Source: Methanosarcina acetivorans C2A (GTDB taxonomy: Archaea; Halobacteriota; Methanosarcinia; Methanosarcinales; Methanosarcinaceae). Taken from it: a DNA stretch of 64,000 nt. The position numbers and the translations under genes were made by a program. Below are positions 52,936 through 62,373 of this stretch, piece by piece. The number at the start of each line of letters is the position of its first letter. Within the stretch, counting starts at the first letter, position 1. The notes under the pieces are model-generated. The model was not told the origin of the DNA and made no database searches. It worked only from the letters and a program-made list of their open reading frames with translations. The stretch spans positions 1,674,001 through 1,738,000 of the forward strand of contig NC_003552.1 in NCBI RefSeq assembly GCF_000007345.1, in the 5' to 3' direction.

Positions 52936-53676
52936 ATGGGATTATTAACACGGATGGAAACCGTATTCAAATCAAAGATGAACAAAGTGCTTAACAAAAT
53001 GGAAGACCCTCGGGAAACCCTTGATTATTCCTATGAAAAGCAGCTGGAACTGCTGCAGAACGTAAAGAGAGGTATTGCGGAAGTGACAACTTCTAAAAAA
53101 CGCCTCCAGCTCCAGCGGGCAAAACTGCTTCAAAGCAACGAAAAGCTTGAGAAACAGGCAAGGGATGCAGTTGCTGCAGACCGGGAAGACCTCGCAAGGA
53201 TGGCTCTTGAGAGAAAAGCAGCCCTCCAGCAGCAGGTTGATGGGATTGACAGGGAAATTGCAGAGCTCGAAAAACAGGAAGAGAAGCTCATCGCCTCGGA
53301 GAAGAGGCTTTCTACAAAAGTAGAGATTTTCAGGACAAAGAAAGAGTCCATTAAAGCCCAGTACTCCGCAGCCGAAGCCCAGGTGAAGATTAACGAATCC
53401 GTCACCGGGATAAGCGAAGAGATGGCAGATGTGGGGCTTGCTCTTGAAAGAGCTGAAAATAAGACCGAAGAGATGAAAGCCCGCGCCGAGGCGATTGACG
53501 AACTCATGGAAGCCGGTACCCTCGAAGACCTCACGGGTAGCAAGGACGATATCGAGCGTGAACTTGCAAAAATCAGTGCCCAGACAAGTGTCGAATCCGA
53601 ACTTGCAAGGCTTAAAGCCGAAGCTGGAAAGGAGCCCGAAAAAGAGGAAACAGAGGAAGAAAAAAAGGGGGTCTGA
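52936..53676 (+). CDS. pspA: PspA/IM30 family membrane-stress protein
   Basis: This 246-residue protein is almost all coiled coil after MGLLTRMETVFKSKMNKVLNKMEDPRETLDYSYEKQLELLQNVKRGIAEV, the PspA/IM30 N-terminal pattern. PspA proteins polymerise on damaged or stressed membranes and preserve them. The C-terminal tail is acidic (EPEKEETEEEKKG). The ATG at 52936 gives the family start; an in-frame start eight codons earlier is unlikely. The small pspAA gene follows after two bases. Confidence 0.9.
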   Translation: MGLLTRMETVFKSKMNKVLNKMEDPRETLDYSYEKQLELLQNVKRGIAEVTTSKKRLQLQRAKLLQSNEKLEKQARDAVAADREDLARMALERKAALQQQVDGIDREIAELEKQEEKLIASEKRLSTKVEIFRTKKESIKAQYSAAEAQVKINESVTGISEEMADVGLALERAENKTEEMKARAEAIDELMEAGTLEDLTGSKDDIERELAKISAQTSVESELARLKAEAGKEPEKEETEEEKKGV

Positions 53677-53678
53677 AG

Positions 53679-53957
53679 ATGATAATCAGGATCATTGGAG
53701 AGGGGCAGTACCGGGCACCTGAAGCTCTCTGCGAGGAATTAAACAAGATAGATAACAGGATTGTAGTTCTTGTTTCGCAAGGAAAAGCCCAGGAATTTAG
53801 ACAAGAGCTCGCAAGACTGATTTCCGAGATAAAGGAAAAAGGAGAATCTGTCAGCGCGGAAGAAATTCTGGAGTCTGACATCATTGTTCCTCCGGAAGAC
53901 CTGAGCCTTGAGGAAGCAAAAGAAGTATTTACAGGTTCAGGGATTTTTGAGGACTGA
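53679..53957 (+). CDS. pspAA: PspA-associated protein PspAA
   Basis: This 92-residue protein begins MIIRIIGEGQYRAPEALCEELNKIDNRIVVLVSQGKAQEFRQELARLISEIKEKG. It fits the PspAA domain found next to PspA in archaea and actinobacteria, thought to assist the membrane-stress response. The adjacency (two-base gap) to pspA supports both the assignment and a joint operon. Confidence 0.85.
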   Translation: MIIRIIGEGQYRAPEALCEELNKIDNRIVVLVSQGKAQEFRQELARLISEIKEKGESVSAEEILESDIIVPPEDLSLEEAKEVFTGSGIFED

Positions 53958-54280
53958 AGAGCTTTAAAAAGCTGCGATTTCCAGAAAAATGGGGTCAGGA
54001 ATTTCTGTTCGACCGATCACCTGATTTTCAACAGGCAACTTTCCATAGCTTGGGGTCGTTCTTGATCTGAAGAATCGTTCCTCTAACCCGAGGGGCTGTT
54101 CTTCTAACCGGAGGAAACTCTCTTAACCTGAGATCCTCCTACCCCGGACCCTTCAAAAAAATAGTTGACTGAATACCATGAACAACTTCCGGATAATCCG
54201 GTACTCCAGATAAACTGGAAACTGTTCTGGCAAATTTGGAATCCTATCGGAAAAAAGAACTGACAGTTTGAGGATCTGCA
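53958..54280. other. Gap between convergent pspAA and usp genes
   Basis: No gene is seen. Between 54045 and 54140 imperfect repeats of a TTCTTCTAACCGGAGG-like unit occur. Confidence 0.45.
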
Positions 54281-54721
54281 TTATCTGATAATCATTACAG
54301 GGACTTTTGAGTGCCTGAGAACGTTTTCTGCCACACTGCCTATCAGGAACCTCTGGACTCCGGTCAGGCCCTGTGTGCCCATTACTATCAGGTCAATATC
54401 ACTCTCCTCCACATATTCAAGAATTTTCTCAGCCGGGACACCTTTCAGGTACACCGGCTCCACTTTAACTCCGGCTTCTTTTCCAAGTTTTTCTACATAA
54501 CCGGTTGCAACTCCTCCTTTATTTGCGAGATATTCTTCAAATGCATCGGTCCAGCCCATAACTGACCGGGCAGTTCCAGCGTGTTCGGTAGAAATAACAT
54601 ACAGAGCAGATACTTCAGCCCCTGTTACCTTCGCAATGTCGATTCCATAAGCAGCTGCTTTTTGGGCGTTTTCCGAACCATCCGTTGCAATCAGAATTTT
54701 GTTGAAAAGCTTTTCGCTCAT
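54281..54721 (-). CDS. Universal stress protein (UspA family)
   Basis: This 146-residue protein has the Usp fold: KILIATDGSENAQKAAAYGIDIAK near the start and the ATP-binding motif GTQGLTGVQRFLIGSVAENVLRHSKVPVMIIR at the C-terminus (G-2x-G-9x-G-S/T type). It is probably a nucleotide-binding stress protein with no defined reaction. It is a single gene, convergent with the pspA pair. Confidence 0.92.
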   Translation of the reverse strand: MSEKLFNKILIATDGSENAQKAAAYGIDIAKVTGAEVSALYVISTEHAGTARSVMGWTDAFEEYLANKGGVATGYVEKLGKEAGVKVEPVYLKGVPAEKILEYVEESDIDLIVMGTQGLTGVQRFLIGSVAENVLRHSKVPVMIIR

Positions 54722-54931
54722 CTACTTACCCCCTTATTTTTATAATTTAAAATATGCAGGTATTACTATTAAAATTTCATCCTGAACGAAATATCAGTAA
54801 AAAAGAAAACTTTGAAAAAAAGATGAATAAAGAGGATGGACATCACAAAGTAAAAGTGACTGATGGAGCCTGTAAATAATTCACACACAGATTCGGATTC
54901 TAAGTTAAAACACAATCACTTGCGTCTTATT

Positions 54932-57026
54932 TCAGGTTTTTCCCCTGATTTTTTCTCCGAATTTAAGCGTAAATTTTGTGCCGTTATCTCCCTCAAGGTC
55001 TATGCTCCCCTCTATCTGGTTCACAAGAGCATTTACAAGCTGCAGCCCAAGGGATTCCGTGTTTCTGAAATTGAGATTCTTCGGGGAAGCCCTTCCCGTT
55101 GTCTGCAAAGACAAGAGTGAAATTTTCACTGTCTTCAGATGCTGTAAGGAAGACCTTTTCACTTATCGCTTCAGGTCGCTGATCTTGCCCCCGGGTATCT
55201 TCTCGTAACAAGGAAATGCTAATCTCCTCTCCTTTTCCCGGAGAGAAGGCATACTTCAGGGAGTTGGTAAAAAGTTCGTTAATTATAATGCCAAGGGATA
55301 CTGCCAGATTTACTCCGAGGAAAACAGTTTCCACATCAAGTTTTATCCGGATATGGGAACTTTCCGTGCTGTACGAACGACAGAGATCGTCAATTAACTT
55401 GCGGATATAGGAGGAGAAATCCAGGATGTCGAGGTTTCCGGATTCATAAAGCTCTTCGTGTATAAGCGACATTGAAACAATCCTGTTTTCGCTTTCCCTG
55501 AAAGCTTCGATAACTTTTTTGTCACTGAACTGTTCAGCCTGCAGGTCAAGCAGGGAAGAAACTATTTGCAGGTTATTTTTGATCCTGTGGTTGATCTCTT
55601 TTTTTCGGAGATGCTCGGCTCTTGCCAGGGCTTCTTCTGCAGCTTTCCTCTCGGTAATGTCGATGACCACACCCTGAAAATAAATAGCATGACTCTCATC
55701 GTCCCTCTGAATGTAAGTCCTCTCATCGACCCAGCGCAGTTCCCCGGTTTTTGTGCAGATCCGGTATTCCATCTTGAAACCCTCGCACCGGTCTTCAATG
55801 CAGCGGTCAAGCTTTTCCTGAACATTTTTCAGATCGTCTCTATGGACAATATCGCCGTAAAGGACTCTTTCGGAGGTAAAGTCTTCAACTTCATACCCTA
55901 ACATGGAGACATTTTCAGACACAAAATCCGCAGGCCATTTATCCTCATTGCGCCATAAAAAAACGACTGCAGGACTGTTATTGATGACTGTCCAGAGTAC
56001 TTTTTGTACTTCGAGGGCGATTTGCAATGCCTCCTCACTTTCCCTGAACATACCGCAGACGCCCGGGATCACCTCCAAATCCCCGGAAATTCCTGGGAAC
56101 TCCACGCTTTTTCTTTTGTAGATAGCGGTAAGCTCCTTTGGAATTACTTCTTCCAGCTCATTCATCGAATACCCTGAGGTTTTTCGATCAGAAAAGAGGG
56201 AATTTTTCCCGGCAAAAAACTCACTGCAGTCCTGAAAAGTCTGGCTCACATCTCTGAAATAAGCAGGGTTTGGAACCTCCTCAAGCAGGGACTCTAAAAA
56301 AAGTATTCGGTCCTGAAGTTCGTTATCGATCCCTTTACACTTCTGAATCTTGCGAATCAGAGACAGGACGTACCTCAAAAAACGAACTTCTTCGGGAGCA
56401 AACTCATCCTGCCTGTTTCTATAAAGCGTTGCGACCAGGGGGGGTTTTCCCTGGATTCTTATAAAGACACTGACCCCGCCGGAAAGTTCACCTGAACTGG
56501 CAGGCTGTCCAGTACATCCGATTTCCTGAATTGAGGACTGACTTCCCGGAAAGTAACTACATTCGTGAGGAAGCTTGAAAATTCTGCAGAATTCGGCTTT
56601 GAGAACTGAAGCTACCATCTCTGCAGTCCGGTCCATCAGGGTTTCGGGAAAAGGTTCTTGCTGCTTTTCCCGCGTAAGTAGTTTCTTCTTTCTTGCTGCC
56701 ATGAAGGTAAGGTCCATTCCGTAGATATGCACATATCCATTTTCCAAAGGATTAAAAACGAAAAAGTATTCTTTTTTATTCACTTTTACTTCAATGTTTA
56801 AAACCTCTTTCTTCCTGATCGCTTTTCGAACAAAAAGAAGAAATTGAAAAGGAAGTTTTTGACCGATTCCTGTTCTCCAGACTTCAAGTAAAGTAACTGA
56901 GGCTTCGTTTGCATAAAGTACAGTTCCGTCATTTCCAGCCCTCATTACGGAATAAGGGCTTGTAGAAAGGATTTGAAGCACCCATTGTGATCCGCACTCT
57001 CCACTTTTTACTGCATTTATTACCAC
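54932..57026 (-). pseudogene. PAS-domain sensor histidine kinase with C-terminal frameshift
   Basis: This is a sensor kinase of about 698 residues without membrane segments. An N-terminal PAS-like region (about 1-110), a GAF-like middle, and a PAS/PAC pair (VVFLWRNEDKWPADFVSENVSMLGYEV...FQGVVIDITERK) precede HisKA_2 (EINHRIKNNLQIVSSLLDLQAEQF) and a HATPase domain (INELFTNSLKYAF). After FADNGKGFP the frame is lost at a run of four C's (55083-55086 plus strand). Removing one base restores the ATPase end (LNFRNTESLGLQLVNALVNQIEGSIDLEGDNGTKFTL). The start is GTG after AGGAGAG. Confidence 0.82.
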
Positions 57027-57302
57027 TCAAAACTCTCCTGTTTGCTACAAATTCACATATAATTATACATATGTATTGATTAATCGGTATAAAAAAAATA
57101 TCAGACAAGATCTTTTTGTAAATAAAATAGCATATTCAATGCCCGAAAAATGAGAAAAAAGTGTTAATTTTATAAGGAAAAAACATATTGAAGCTGAAGA
57201 ATTCTTATTTTCCTGCAAATAGCCGGCTTGGATGGAATAATGGAATAATTTTTATGGGCTGATCCTTATCTTTAATTGGAAATGAAAACCAGGTGATATA
57301 AT

Positions 57303-57749
57303 TTGTCAAAAAAACAGGCAATTCTGATCTTGCTTCTCACAACCGCCCTTCTCGCTTCAGGCTGTTTGGGGGATAGCGGAACAAAAATCTCAATTTCGAG
57401 CAATGATACCGAAATTAATGTCAGCATCTCCGAACAAGCCGAAGGCGACTGGTGCCCTGTAGGAGCTCAGGTCCAGATTAAAAACCCTACCACCGGAAAA
57501 GCCCTTAATATGACAGTTACCGGCACCGAAGAGTTCGAAAACGAAACCCTTTGCAAATCCATGATAATAACCGGGAACGAAGAGAACAACACCAGATACG
57601 AGTACATGTGGTCGCAGGACAAAAACACCACAGTCTGGACAAAGTACGGCGAAGATGGAAATATATCAATAAGATACATCTACGAGGACGGGAAAAAGAC
57701 AATCATTGATGGAGCGGGAAGGACGCTGGAGTTCGGGGTAAGGCTATAA
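57303..57749 (+). CDS. Small lipoprotein, unrecognised
   Basis: This 148-residue protein has a lipoprotein signal (AILILLLTTALLASGCLGD, lipobox ASGC) and a polar beta-rich mature part with several Asn-x-Thr/Ser sites (NDTEINVS, NNTRYEYMWSQDKNTTVW). I recognise no family. It starts with TTG after an ideal AGGTGAT ribosome site. It stands alone between a divergent sensor kinase and a repeat-containing gap. Confidence 0.7.
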   Translation: MSKKQAILILLLTTALLASGCLGDSGTKISISSNDTEINVSISEQAEGDWCPVGAQVQIKNPTTGKALNMTVTGTEEFENETLCKSMIITGNEENNTRYEYMWSQDKNTTVWTKYGEDGNISIRYIYEDGKKTIIDGAGRTLEFGVRL

Positions 57750-58334
57750 GAAGATACATTCACCGGATATCATTATTCCCCCTTCTTCATTTCTCTCTGC
57801 AAATCATAAAAATCACAAATCTATTCAAATATAAAAGGGTTCAAGGAAAATATGGATTTATAAGGGAAACTAATGGATTTATAAGGGAAACTAATGGAAT
57901 TATAAGGGAAATACAATGAGGATATATTAAAAGTGATGAAAACGCGATGAAAATGAATTCTGATCAAAGACAGTAAAAACTAATAAAAAGACATAAACAA
58001 AATTATATTAGAATAAAAAAAAGTGGGTTGCCTGAATGTAGCCAGAAACGGCCGTTTCCATCTTTTTCATCCAGTTCCTCCCAGATCCGCCTCTTGATAT
58101 GGCAGGTAGCCGGATAGCTTTCCTGAAACTGCTGTTCCCTTGTTAGTTTCCGACACCCGCTTGAAACCAGTTCTCAGATTGCAAGAGGGTGGTGCGAATG
58201 TTGGCCAGAAGCCTTGCGGACTCCCTTGTTTATTTCGACACCGGTGCTGGGCGGCAAGAATGTTGACCAGAAACACCTTTCGGGCTTCCTTGTTAGTTTC
58301 TGACACCCATGCCTTTTCTCTCGGGGTTTCAGAC
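57750..58334. repeat. Gap with two kinds of repeats
   Basis: TGGATTTATAAGGGAAACTAA-like units occur three times at about 57850-57912. At 58135-58310 a longer degenerate unit recurs: TTGTTAGTTTCCGACACC-type words appear three times, linked by GAATGTTGGCCAGAA-type words. The minus strand is open across the latter, giving SETNKE-type repeats, but I see no reason to call it a gene. Confidence 0.55.
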
Positions 58335-58508
58335 TTAAAGGTCTGCCCCAAGGATTCTCGCTTCGATAGATCCTTTTTCTGGGCTCGGCTTACCGATAGT
58401 CGTCCCGAGCAAAACGATCCAGCCCACAGGAAACAGTATCAGCAGAAGGCTATATGCAGCAATTGCTGTTACAATCGACTTCCCTGCAAGCTTCTTCAGA
58501 GTATCCAT
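58335..58508 (-). CDS. Small membrane protein, 57 residues
   Basis: MDTLKKLAGKSIVTAIAAY begins a short protein with one or two hydrophobic segments (IVTAIAAYSLLLILFPVGWIVLLGTTIG) and a hydrophilic tail. I recognise no family. The ATG at 58508 is preceded by GGTGGAG at good spacing, which supports real translation. The frame continues upstream but without plausible sequence. A TATA-like stretch lies near 58640-58650. Confidence 0.6.
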   Translation of the reverse strand: MDTLKKLAGKSIVTAIAAYSLLLILFPVGWIVLLGTTIGKPSPEKGSIEARILGADL

Positions 58509-58906
58509 TGGTACTCCACCCCTGGCGTGGTTGTCTTTTTTTACTTGCGTCGTTTCGATAGTTGGGCAATTTTTACCCAGTCTTACCCAATGTCTTCGAT
58601 ATTGTGCGTAGTACACAATAGCATACAATTCTATGCAAGTCCTGACTTATATAGATTTTCCAAAAATAATATTACGGTCTGTATATATTTTATACTGATC
58701 AAAGATGATAGACTAAAAGAACAGTTTTTCATGTTTTTTAATATTCTTTCATATATGCCCCTGCAAATCCTGCAGGTTCGAGAATATTCCTATATTTAAG
58801 GGTTTCTATTGAGCTCTCCAGGGTTGCCGCAATGTACCATTTTTTTCAGAAAAATTCTTTTTCCTGAAACCTTTAAACGCTATGTTGCCCTAACCGTTAA
58901 ATATCC
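58509..58906. other. Divergent promoter region between small membrane protein and thiI
   Basis: TATA-like stretches lie near 58645 and 58685-58700. A short inverted repeat AATCCTGCAGG-like word is near 58770. No gene is seen. Confidence 0.4.
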
Positions 58907-60223
58907 ATGACAGGCAATTCCGAAGAGATAAACTCAAAAAATGCATATGATGTTGAGAAAAAAACAAAAAGAGATAGCCAGAACATGCCAGATATTTTTA
59001 CTGACAATACGGATAAGCAGGACTCAGATCCTTCTCGCCAGGGTTTCGAAGGTCAGCCAAATGTTGTTATAGTTAGATACGGGGAGCTTGCCCTTAAAAG
59101 CACAGGCGTTCGGAACTGGTATGAGAAAATTCTCATGAAGAACATTGCCGCTATGCTGGACTCGAGGAACATTCCGTATTCCCTGCTACGGCGAGAATGG
59201 GGAAGGATATTTATCGAGACAACAGATCCACGGGCAGCAGAAGCTGCAGCAGACGTTTTTGGAGTAGTTTCAACCTCCCCTGCATTAGTAACGAAACCGG
59301 ACCTTGAGAGCGCAGCCAGAACCTGTGCCTTTCTTGGAACAGGTCTCATTCGGGAAGGAGAGTCTTTTGCCATTCGGGCAAGGAGAAGCGGAAACCATCC
59401 GTTCTCCTCAGCGGACGTGGGGAGAAACTGCGGGGATGCTGTCTGGGACTCACTTGAAAAAGAAGGAAAACATCCCAGAGTGAACCTGACTTCTCCGGAT
59501 AAGGAAATTTTTGTAGAGATGCGGCAGAATCTGGCTTACGTTTATCTGGAAACGGTTAAAGGAGTGGGAGGGCTACCCCTTGGTACGCAGGGCAGTATGG
59601 TAGTGCTTATGTCCGGTGGCCTCGATTCCCCTGTAGCTGCATGGCTGATGATGAAACGCGGGGTAATGATTACGCCTGTTTACTGCAATAACTCTCCCTA
59701 TGCAGAAGATGCAGCAAGGGAAAGGGCTTTTGACTGTATCCGCCAGCTTCAGACCTGGGCTCCAGGACATCAGTTCGCAACTTATGAGATCCCCCACGGT
59801 CCAAATCTAAGAGCTTTTATAGGGACATGCGATCGAAAAAACACTTGCCTCCTCTGCAAGCGCATGATGTACAGGGAAGCCTACGAAGTTATGAAGAAAG
59901 TTGGGGCAAGCGGGATTATTACCGGCTCATCTCTCGGACAGGTAGCTTCCCAGACTGCGGCCAATATGCATGCCGAAATCTACCAGCTTGCTATCCCGAT
60001 CTATCACCCTTTAATCGCCTTTGACAAGAGCGAGATCGTGGATATCGCCCGCAGAATTGGAACTTATGATATCTCTACAAGGCCGGCCGGGATCTGTACC
60101 GCAGTCCCGGAACGGCCCGAAGTTAAGGCAAACTATGACCTTATAGTCCTTGAAGAAAAAAAGCTTGGGATTGAGACTATGGTTGGCGATGCTCTGAAAG
60201 CTGTAAAAATCCTCAAGCTCTGA
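58907..60223 (+). CDS. thiI: tRNA 4-thiouridine synthase ThiI (methanogen type)
   Basis: This 438-residue enzyme thiolates U8 of tRNA. After a hydrophilic, poorly conserved stretch of about 50 residues come the ThiI N-terminal motif VVIVRYGELALKSTGVRNWYEKIL, a THUMP domain, and the PP-loop VLMSGGLDSPVAAW near residue 233 that adenylates the uridine. CDRKNTCLLCKRMMY near 310 gives the CxxC pair reported as essential in methanogen ThiI. The rhodanese domain of bacterial ThiI is absent, fitting direct use of sulfide. Confidence 0.92.
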   Translation: MTGNSEEINSKNAYDVEKKTKRDSQNMPDIFTDNTDKQDSDPSRQGFEGQPNVVIVRYGELALKSTGVRNWYEKILMKNIAAMLDSRNIPYSLLRREWGRIFIETTDPRAAEAAADVFGVVSTSPALVTKPDLESAARTCAFLGTGLIREGESFAIRARRSGNHPFSSADVGRNCGDAVWDSLEKEGKHPRVNLTSPDKEIFVEMRQNLAYVYLETVKGVGGLPLGTQGSMVVLMSGGLDSPVAAWLMMKRGVMITPVYCNNSPYAEDAARERAFDCIRQLQTWAPGHQFATYEIPHGPNLRAFIGTCDRKNTCLLCKRMMYREAYEVMKKVGASGIITGSSLGQVASQTAANMHAEIYQLAIPIYHPLIAFDKSEIVDIARRIGTYDISTRPAGICTAVPERPEVKANYDLIVLEEKKLGIETMVGDALKAVKILKL

Positions 60224-60682
60224 TTCGAGGCCCGGCTTCCGGACAGGGATTCTGGCATTATATAGAGCTGGAATTCTCCAGCTTATTTTAATTCAGTCTA
60301 TCCGCAAATAGGATTCCGATATATAATTGAAGGGAATATAATTGAGAAATATATATTGTGATTAAATATACTTTAAAAAAATATACTTTAAAAAATATAT
60401 GAAATTGAAATGGTTTATATAAGATTTCTTACTTTTAATATTCCGGGCGTTATAGATCTAATGGAGTTCATCATCCAAGCTCCAGTTCAATCCACAGGTT
60501 CAATCCACAATCACAAATTATATACTACAGTTAACGCCCTTATCTTTATCAAGAAATAGTCCGAATCTTTCAAAACCACAACTCTGACCAGACTTTCCCG
60601 TATTTTTCAGAGTTAGTTACAACTTTCTTCAAAACGAACCAATTTAAAAAATTATTTATTTTTACTCCTACTAACTTATTCT
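60224..60682. other. AT-rich gap after thiI
   Basis: Repeated AAATATACTTTAAAAA words near 60362-60398 and a double GGTTCAATCCACA word near 60487-60510 are visible. There is no supported gene. TATA-like DNA near 60655 may serve the next small gene. Confidence 0.4.
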
Positions 60683-60916
60683 ATGAATGATTTTTCCCGC
60701 TCAGATACAATAGCTTCCAGAACAAGAACGGTTTTGCTTTTATTTACGATCATAAGTTTTCTGTTGATGACTGCCGGCTCGCTATATATCGATTTGTTCC
60801 CTGATAACCCGGAAAAAGGAGAGTTTCTTATAAGCACAGCAGGTCCGATATTCTGGTTTTTCTGTGGCCTCTGGCTCCTTTTTAATTTAGTCACTTTCCT
60901 GAACTCCAGGCGTTAG
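60683..60916 (+). CDS. Small membrane protein, 77 residues
   Basis: MNDFSRSDTIASRTRTVLLL begins a protein with two predicted membrane helices (VLLLFTIISFLLMTAGSLYI and AGPIFWFFCGLWLLFNLVTFL) joined by a short loop with DNPEKGEF. I recognise no family. It ends with UAG, and reading on would add only a few residues before TGA, so pyrrolysine is not indicated. No clear ribosome site is visible, but composition is protein-like. Confidence 0.6.
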   Translation: MNDFSRSDTIASRTRTVLLLFTIISFLLMTAGSLYIDLFPDNPEKGEFLISTAGPIFWFFCGLWLLFNLVTFLNSRR

Positions 60917-61222
60917 AAAATTCCCACTGGAATTTCTTGATCAGACATTCCAGGAAAGCTGGCTTTACTAGCACCTGATAATTGGTTGAAAGGTTATTTA
61001 CTGGCTTTATTAGCGTCTGATAATGGGAGTTAAAAAAGCTTCCTGGGCAGGGAAAAATGTTTCTAAGGCAGGTGCAGAATTTATTTATTATATTCGGGCT
61101 CTTCCGATAGTGATGCAGGTTCGGGTTTTCTTTTTATTTCCCAATCTCAAAACAGGCCATAACACGCATGGCGTAACGTAGAAAGCCGAAAACTCTCCAC
61201 AAGGTAAAATTGGTTCCTTTCG
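60917..61222. other. Gap between convergent genes
   Basis: A CTAGCACCTGATAATTGG-like phrase is repeated near 60970 and 61010 with changes. Nothing else is seen. Confidence 0.4.
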
Positions 61223-61618
61223 TTATTCTTCAGTTACTTTACCCAATTTGTTTTTCTGAAGAGCCACCTCTATATTGCTTACAAGATCTTTTTCTTTGAA
61301 GGGTTTCGAAATATACCCTGCAGGCTCTGTTAGTTTTGCCCTCTCAAGAATTCCAATATCAGTACAGGCAGTAAGGTAAATAACGGGTGCTGAAAAGCGG
61401 GATTTGATAATCCTGGCTGCCTCAATCCCATCCATATCCCCTTTCAACATAATATCCATCAAAACAAGATCAGGAGTTGTAAGCTCTGTTTTTCGTATAG
61501 CCTCTTCCCCTGAAATAGCAATAGTAGGAACGATATATCCCATGTTTTTTAACCTGTTTCTAAGGTTAAGGGCCACGATATTCTGATCTTCAACGACCAG
61601 AATCTTTGCTTTGTCCAT
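61223..61618 (-). CDS. CheY-like response regulator (receiver only), copy 1
   Basis: This 131-residue single receiver domain begins MDKAKILVVEDQNIVALNLR. The phosphorylation site is Asp55 in LVLMDIMLKGDMDG, with Asp11 and the Lys in GYISKPFKEKD completing the pocket. It has no output domain, so it acts by protein contact or phosphotransfer. The ATG at 61618 follows GGAGTG. It is closely paralogous to the regulator at 61960. Confidence 0.9.
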   Translation of the reverse strand: MDKAKILVVEDQNIVALNLRNRLKNMGYIVPTIAISGEEAIRKTELTTPDLVLMDIMLKGDMDGIEAARIIKSRFSAPVIYLTACTDIGILERAKLTEPAGYISKPFKEKDLVSNIEVALQKNKLGKVTEE

Positions 61619-61959
61619 TATTTCACTCCGTTTTTTACTATTCCGTATTCGGAAAAATGTACTCAAATTTATAAGTTAGTTTATTAATATTTTTTATTAG
61701 ATTTGATATTTAACCCTGTCGCAAATAAGCTCAGTTTATTCATTTTCTCGCCTGAAAAATATATACGACCTTATTTCCGGAAAAAATATTCGTAAAAAAT
61801 TTTATCCCTTAAAGCGCGGGAAAAGTAAAAGGGAGCAAAAAATGAAGAGCTGAATTATTGAGAAAGGCTACTAAATTTTAGAATTTGTCAGGAAATACGT
61901 ATCCGTTGTACTGGAAGTTTTAGCCGGATACGGGTTTGGTCAAGGTATATTGAAGATTT

Positions 61960-62373
61960 TCATTCGTCGCTGTCGGAGTTTTCAATCTCTTTTTTTTCGG
62001 TTCTGTGTTTATGGAGTGCCATCTCGATATTGCTGTGCAGGTCTTCTTCTTTGAAAGGCTTGGAAATATATCCTGCCGGCTCTGTCATTTTAGCCCTTTC
62101 AAGGGTCTCATCGTCAGTGTAAGCTGTCAGATACAGGACAGGAATTTTAAGGCGGGCTTTTATTTCACGGGCAGCTTCAATTCCATCCATGTCTCCCTTC
62201 AACATGATATCCATCAAAACAAGATCTGCATTAGTCAGCTCTGCTTTTCTTATTGCTTCCTCTCCTGTGGACGCAGTACCGGGTACAGTATAACCCAGAT
62301 TTTTGAGTTTGTTTCTGATGTTCAGAGCGACAATGTTCTGGTCTTCAACAACCAGAATTTTTGCTTTTTTCAT
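61960..62373 (-). CDS. CheY-like response regulator (receiver only), copy 2
   Basis: This 137-residue receiver (MKKAKILVVEDQNIVALNIR) has Asp55 in LVLMDIMLKGDMDG and Lys in GYISKPFKEED, and is nearly the twin of the gene at 61223. Its ATG overlaps the stop of the upstream sensor kinase by four bases (ATGA), so the two form a cognate pair. The 341-base gap 61619-61959 between the two regulators shows no gene. Confidence 0.92.
   Translation of the reverse strand: MKKAKILVVEDQNIVALNIRNKLKNLGYTVPGTASTGEEAIRKAELTNADLVLMDIMLKGDMDGIEAAREIKARLKIPVLYLTAYTDDETLERAKMTEPAGYISKPFKEEDLHSNIEMALHKHRTEKKEIENSDSDE

Noticed and set aside
58067-58351. 94-residue minus-strand frame as a gene
   Set aside because: It consists of degenerate repeats with no ribosome site and overlaps the better supported 57-residue membrane protein gene.
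60683-60940. UAG ending the 77-residue membrane protein as pyrrolysine
   Set aside because: The extension is only about seven residues before TGA and is not domain-like, so UAG is most simply the stop.
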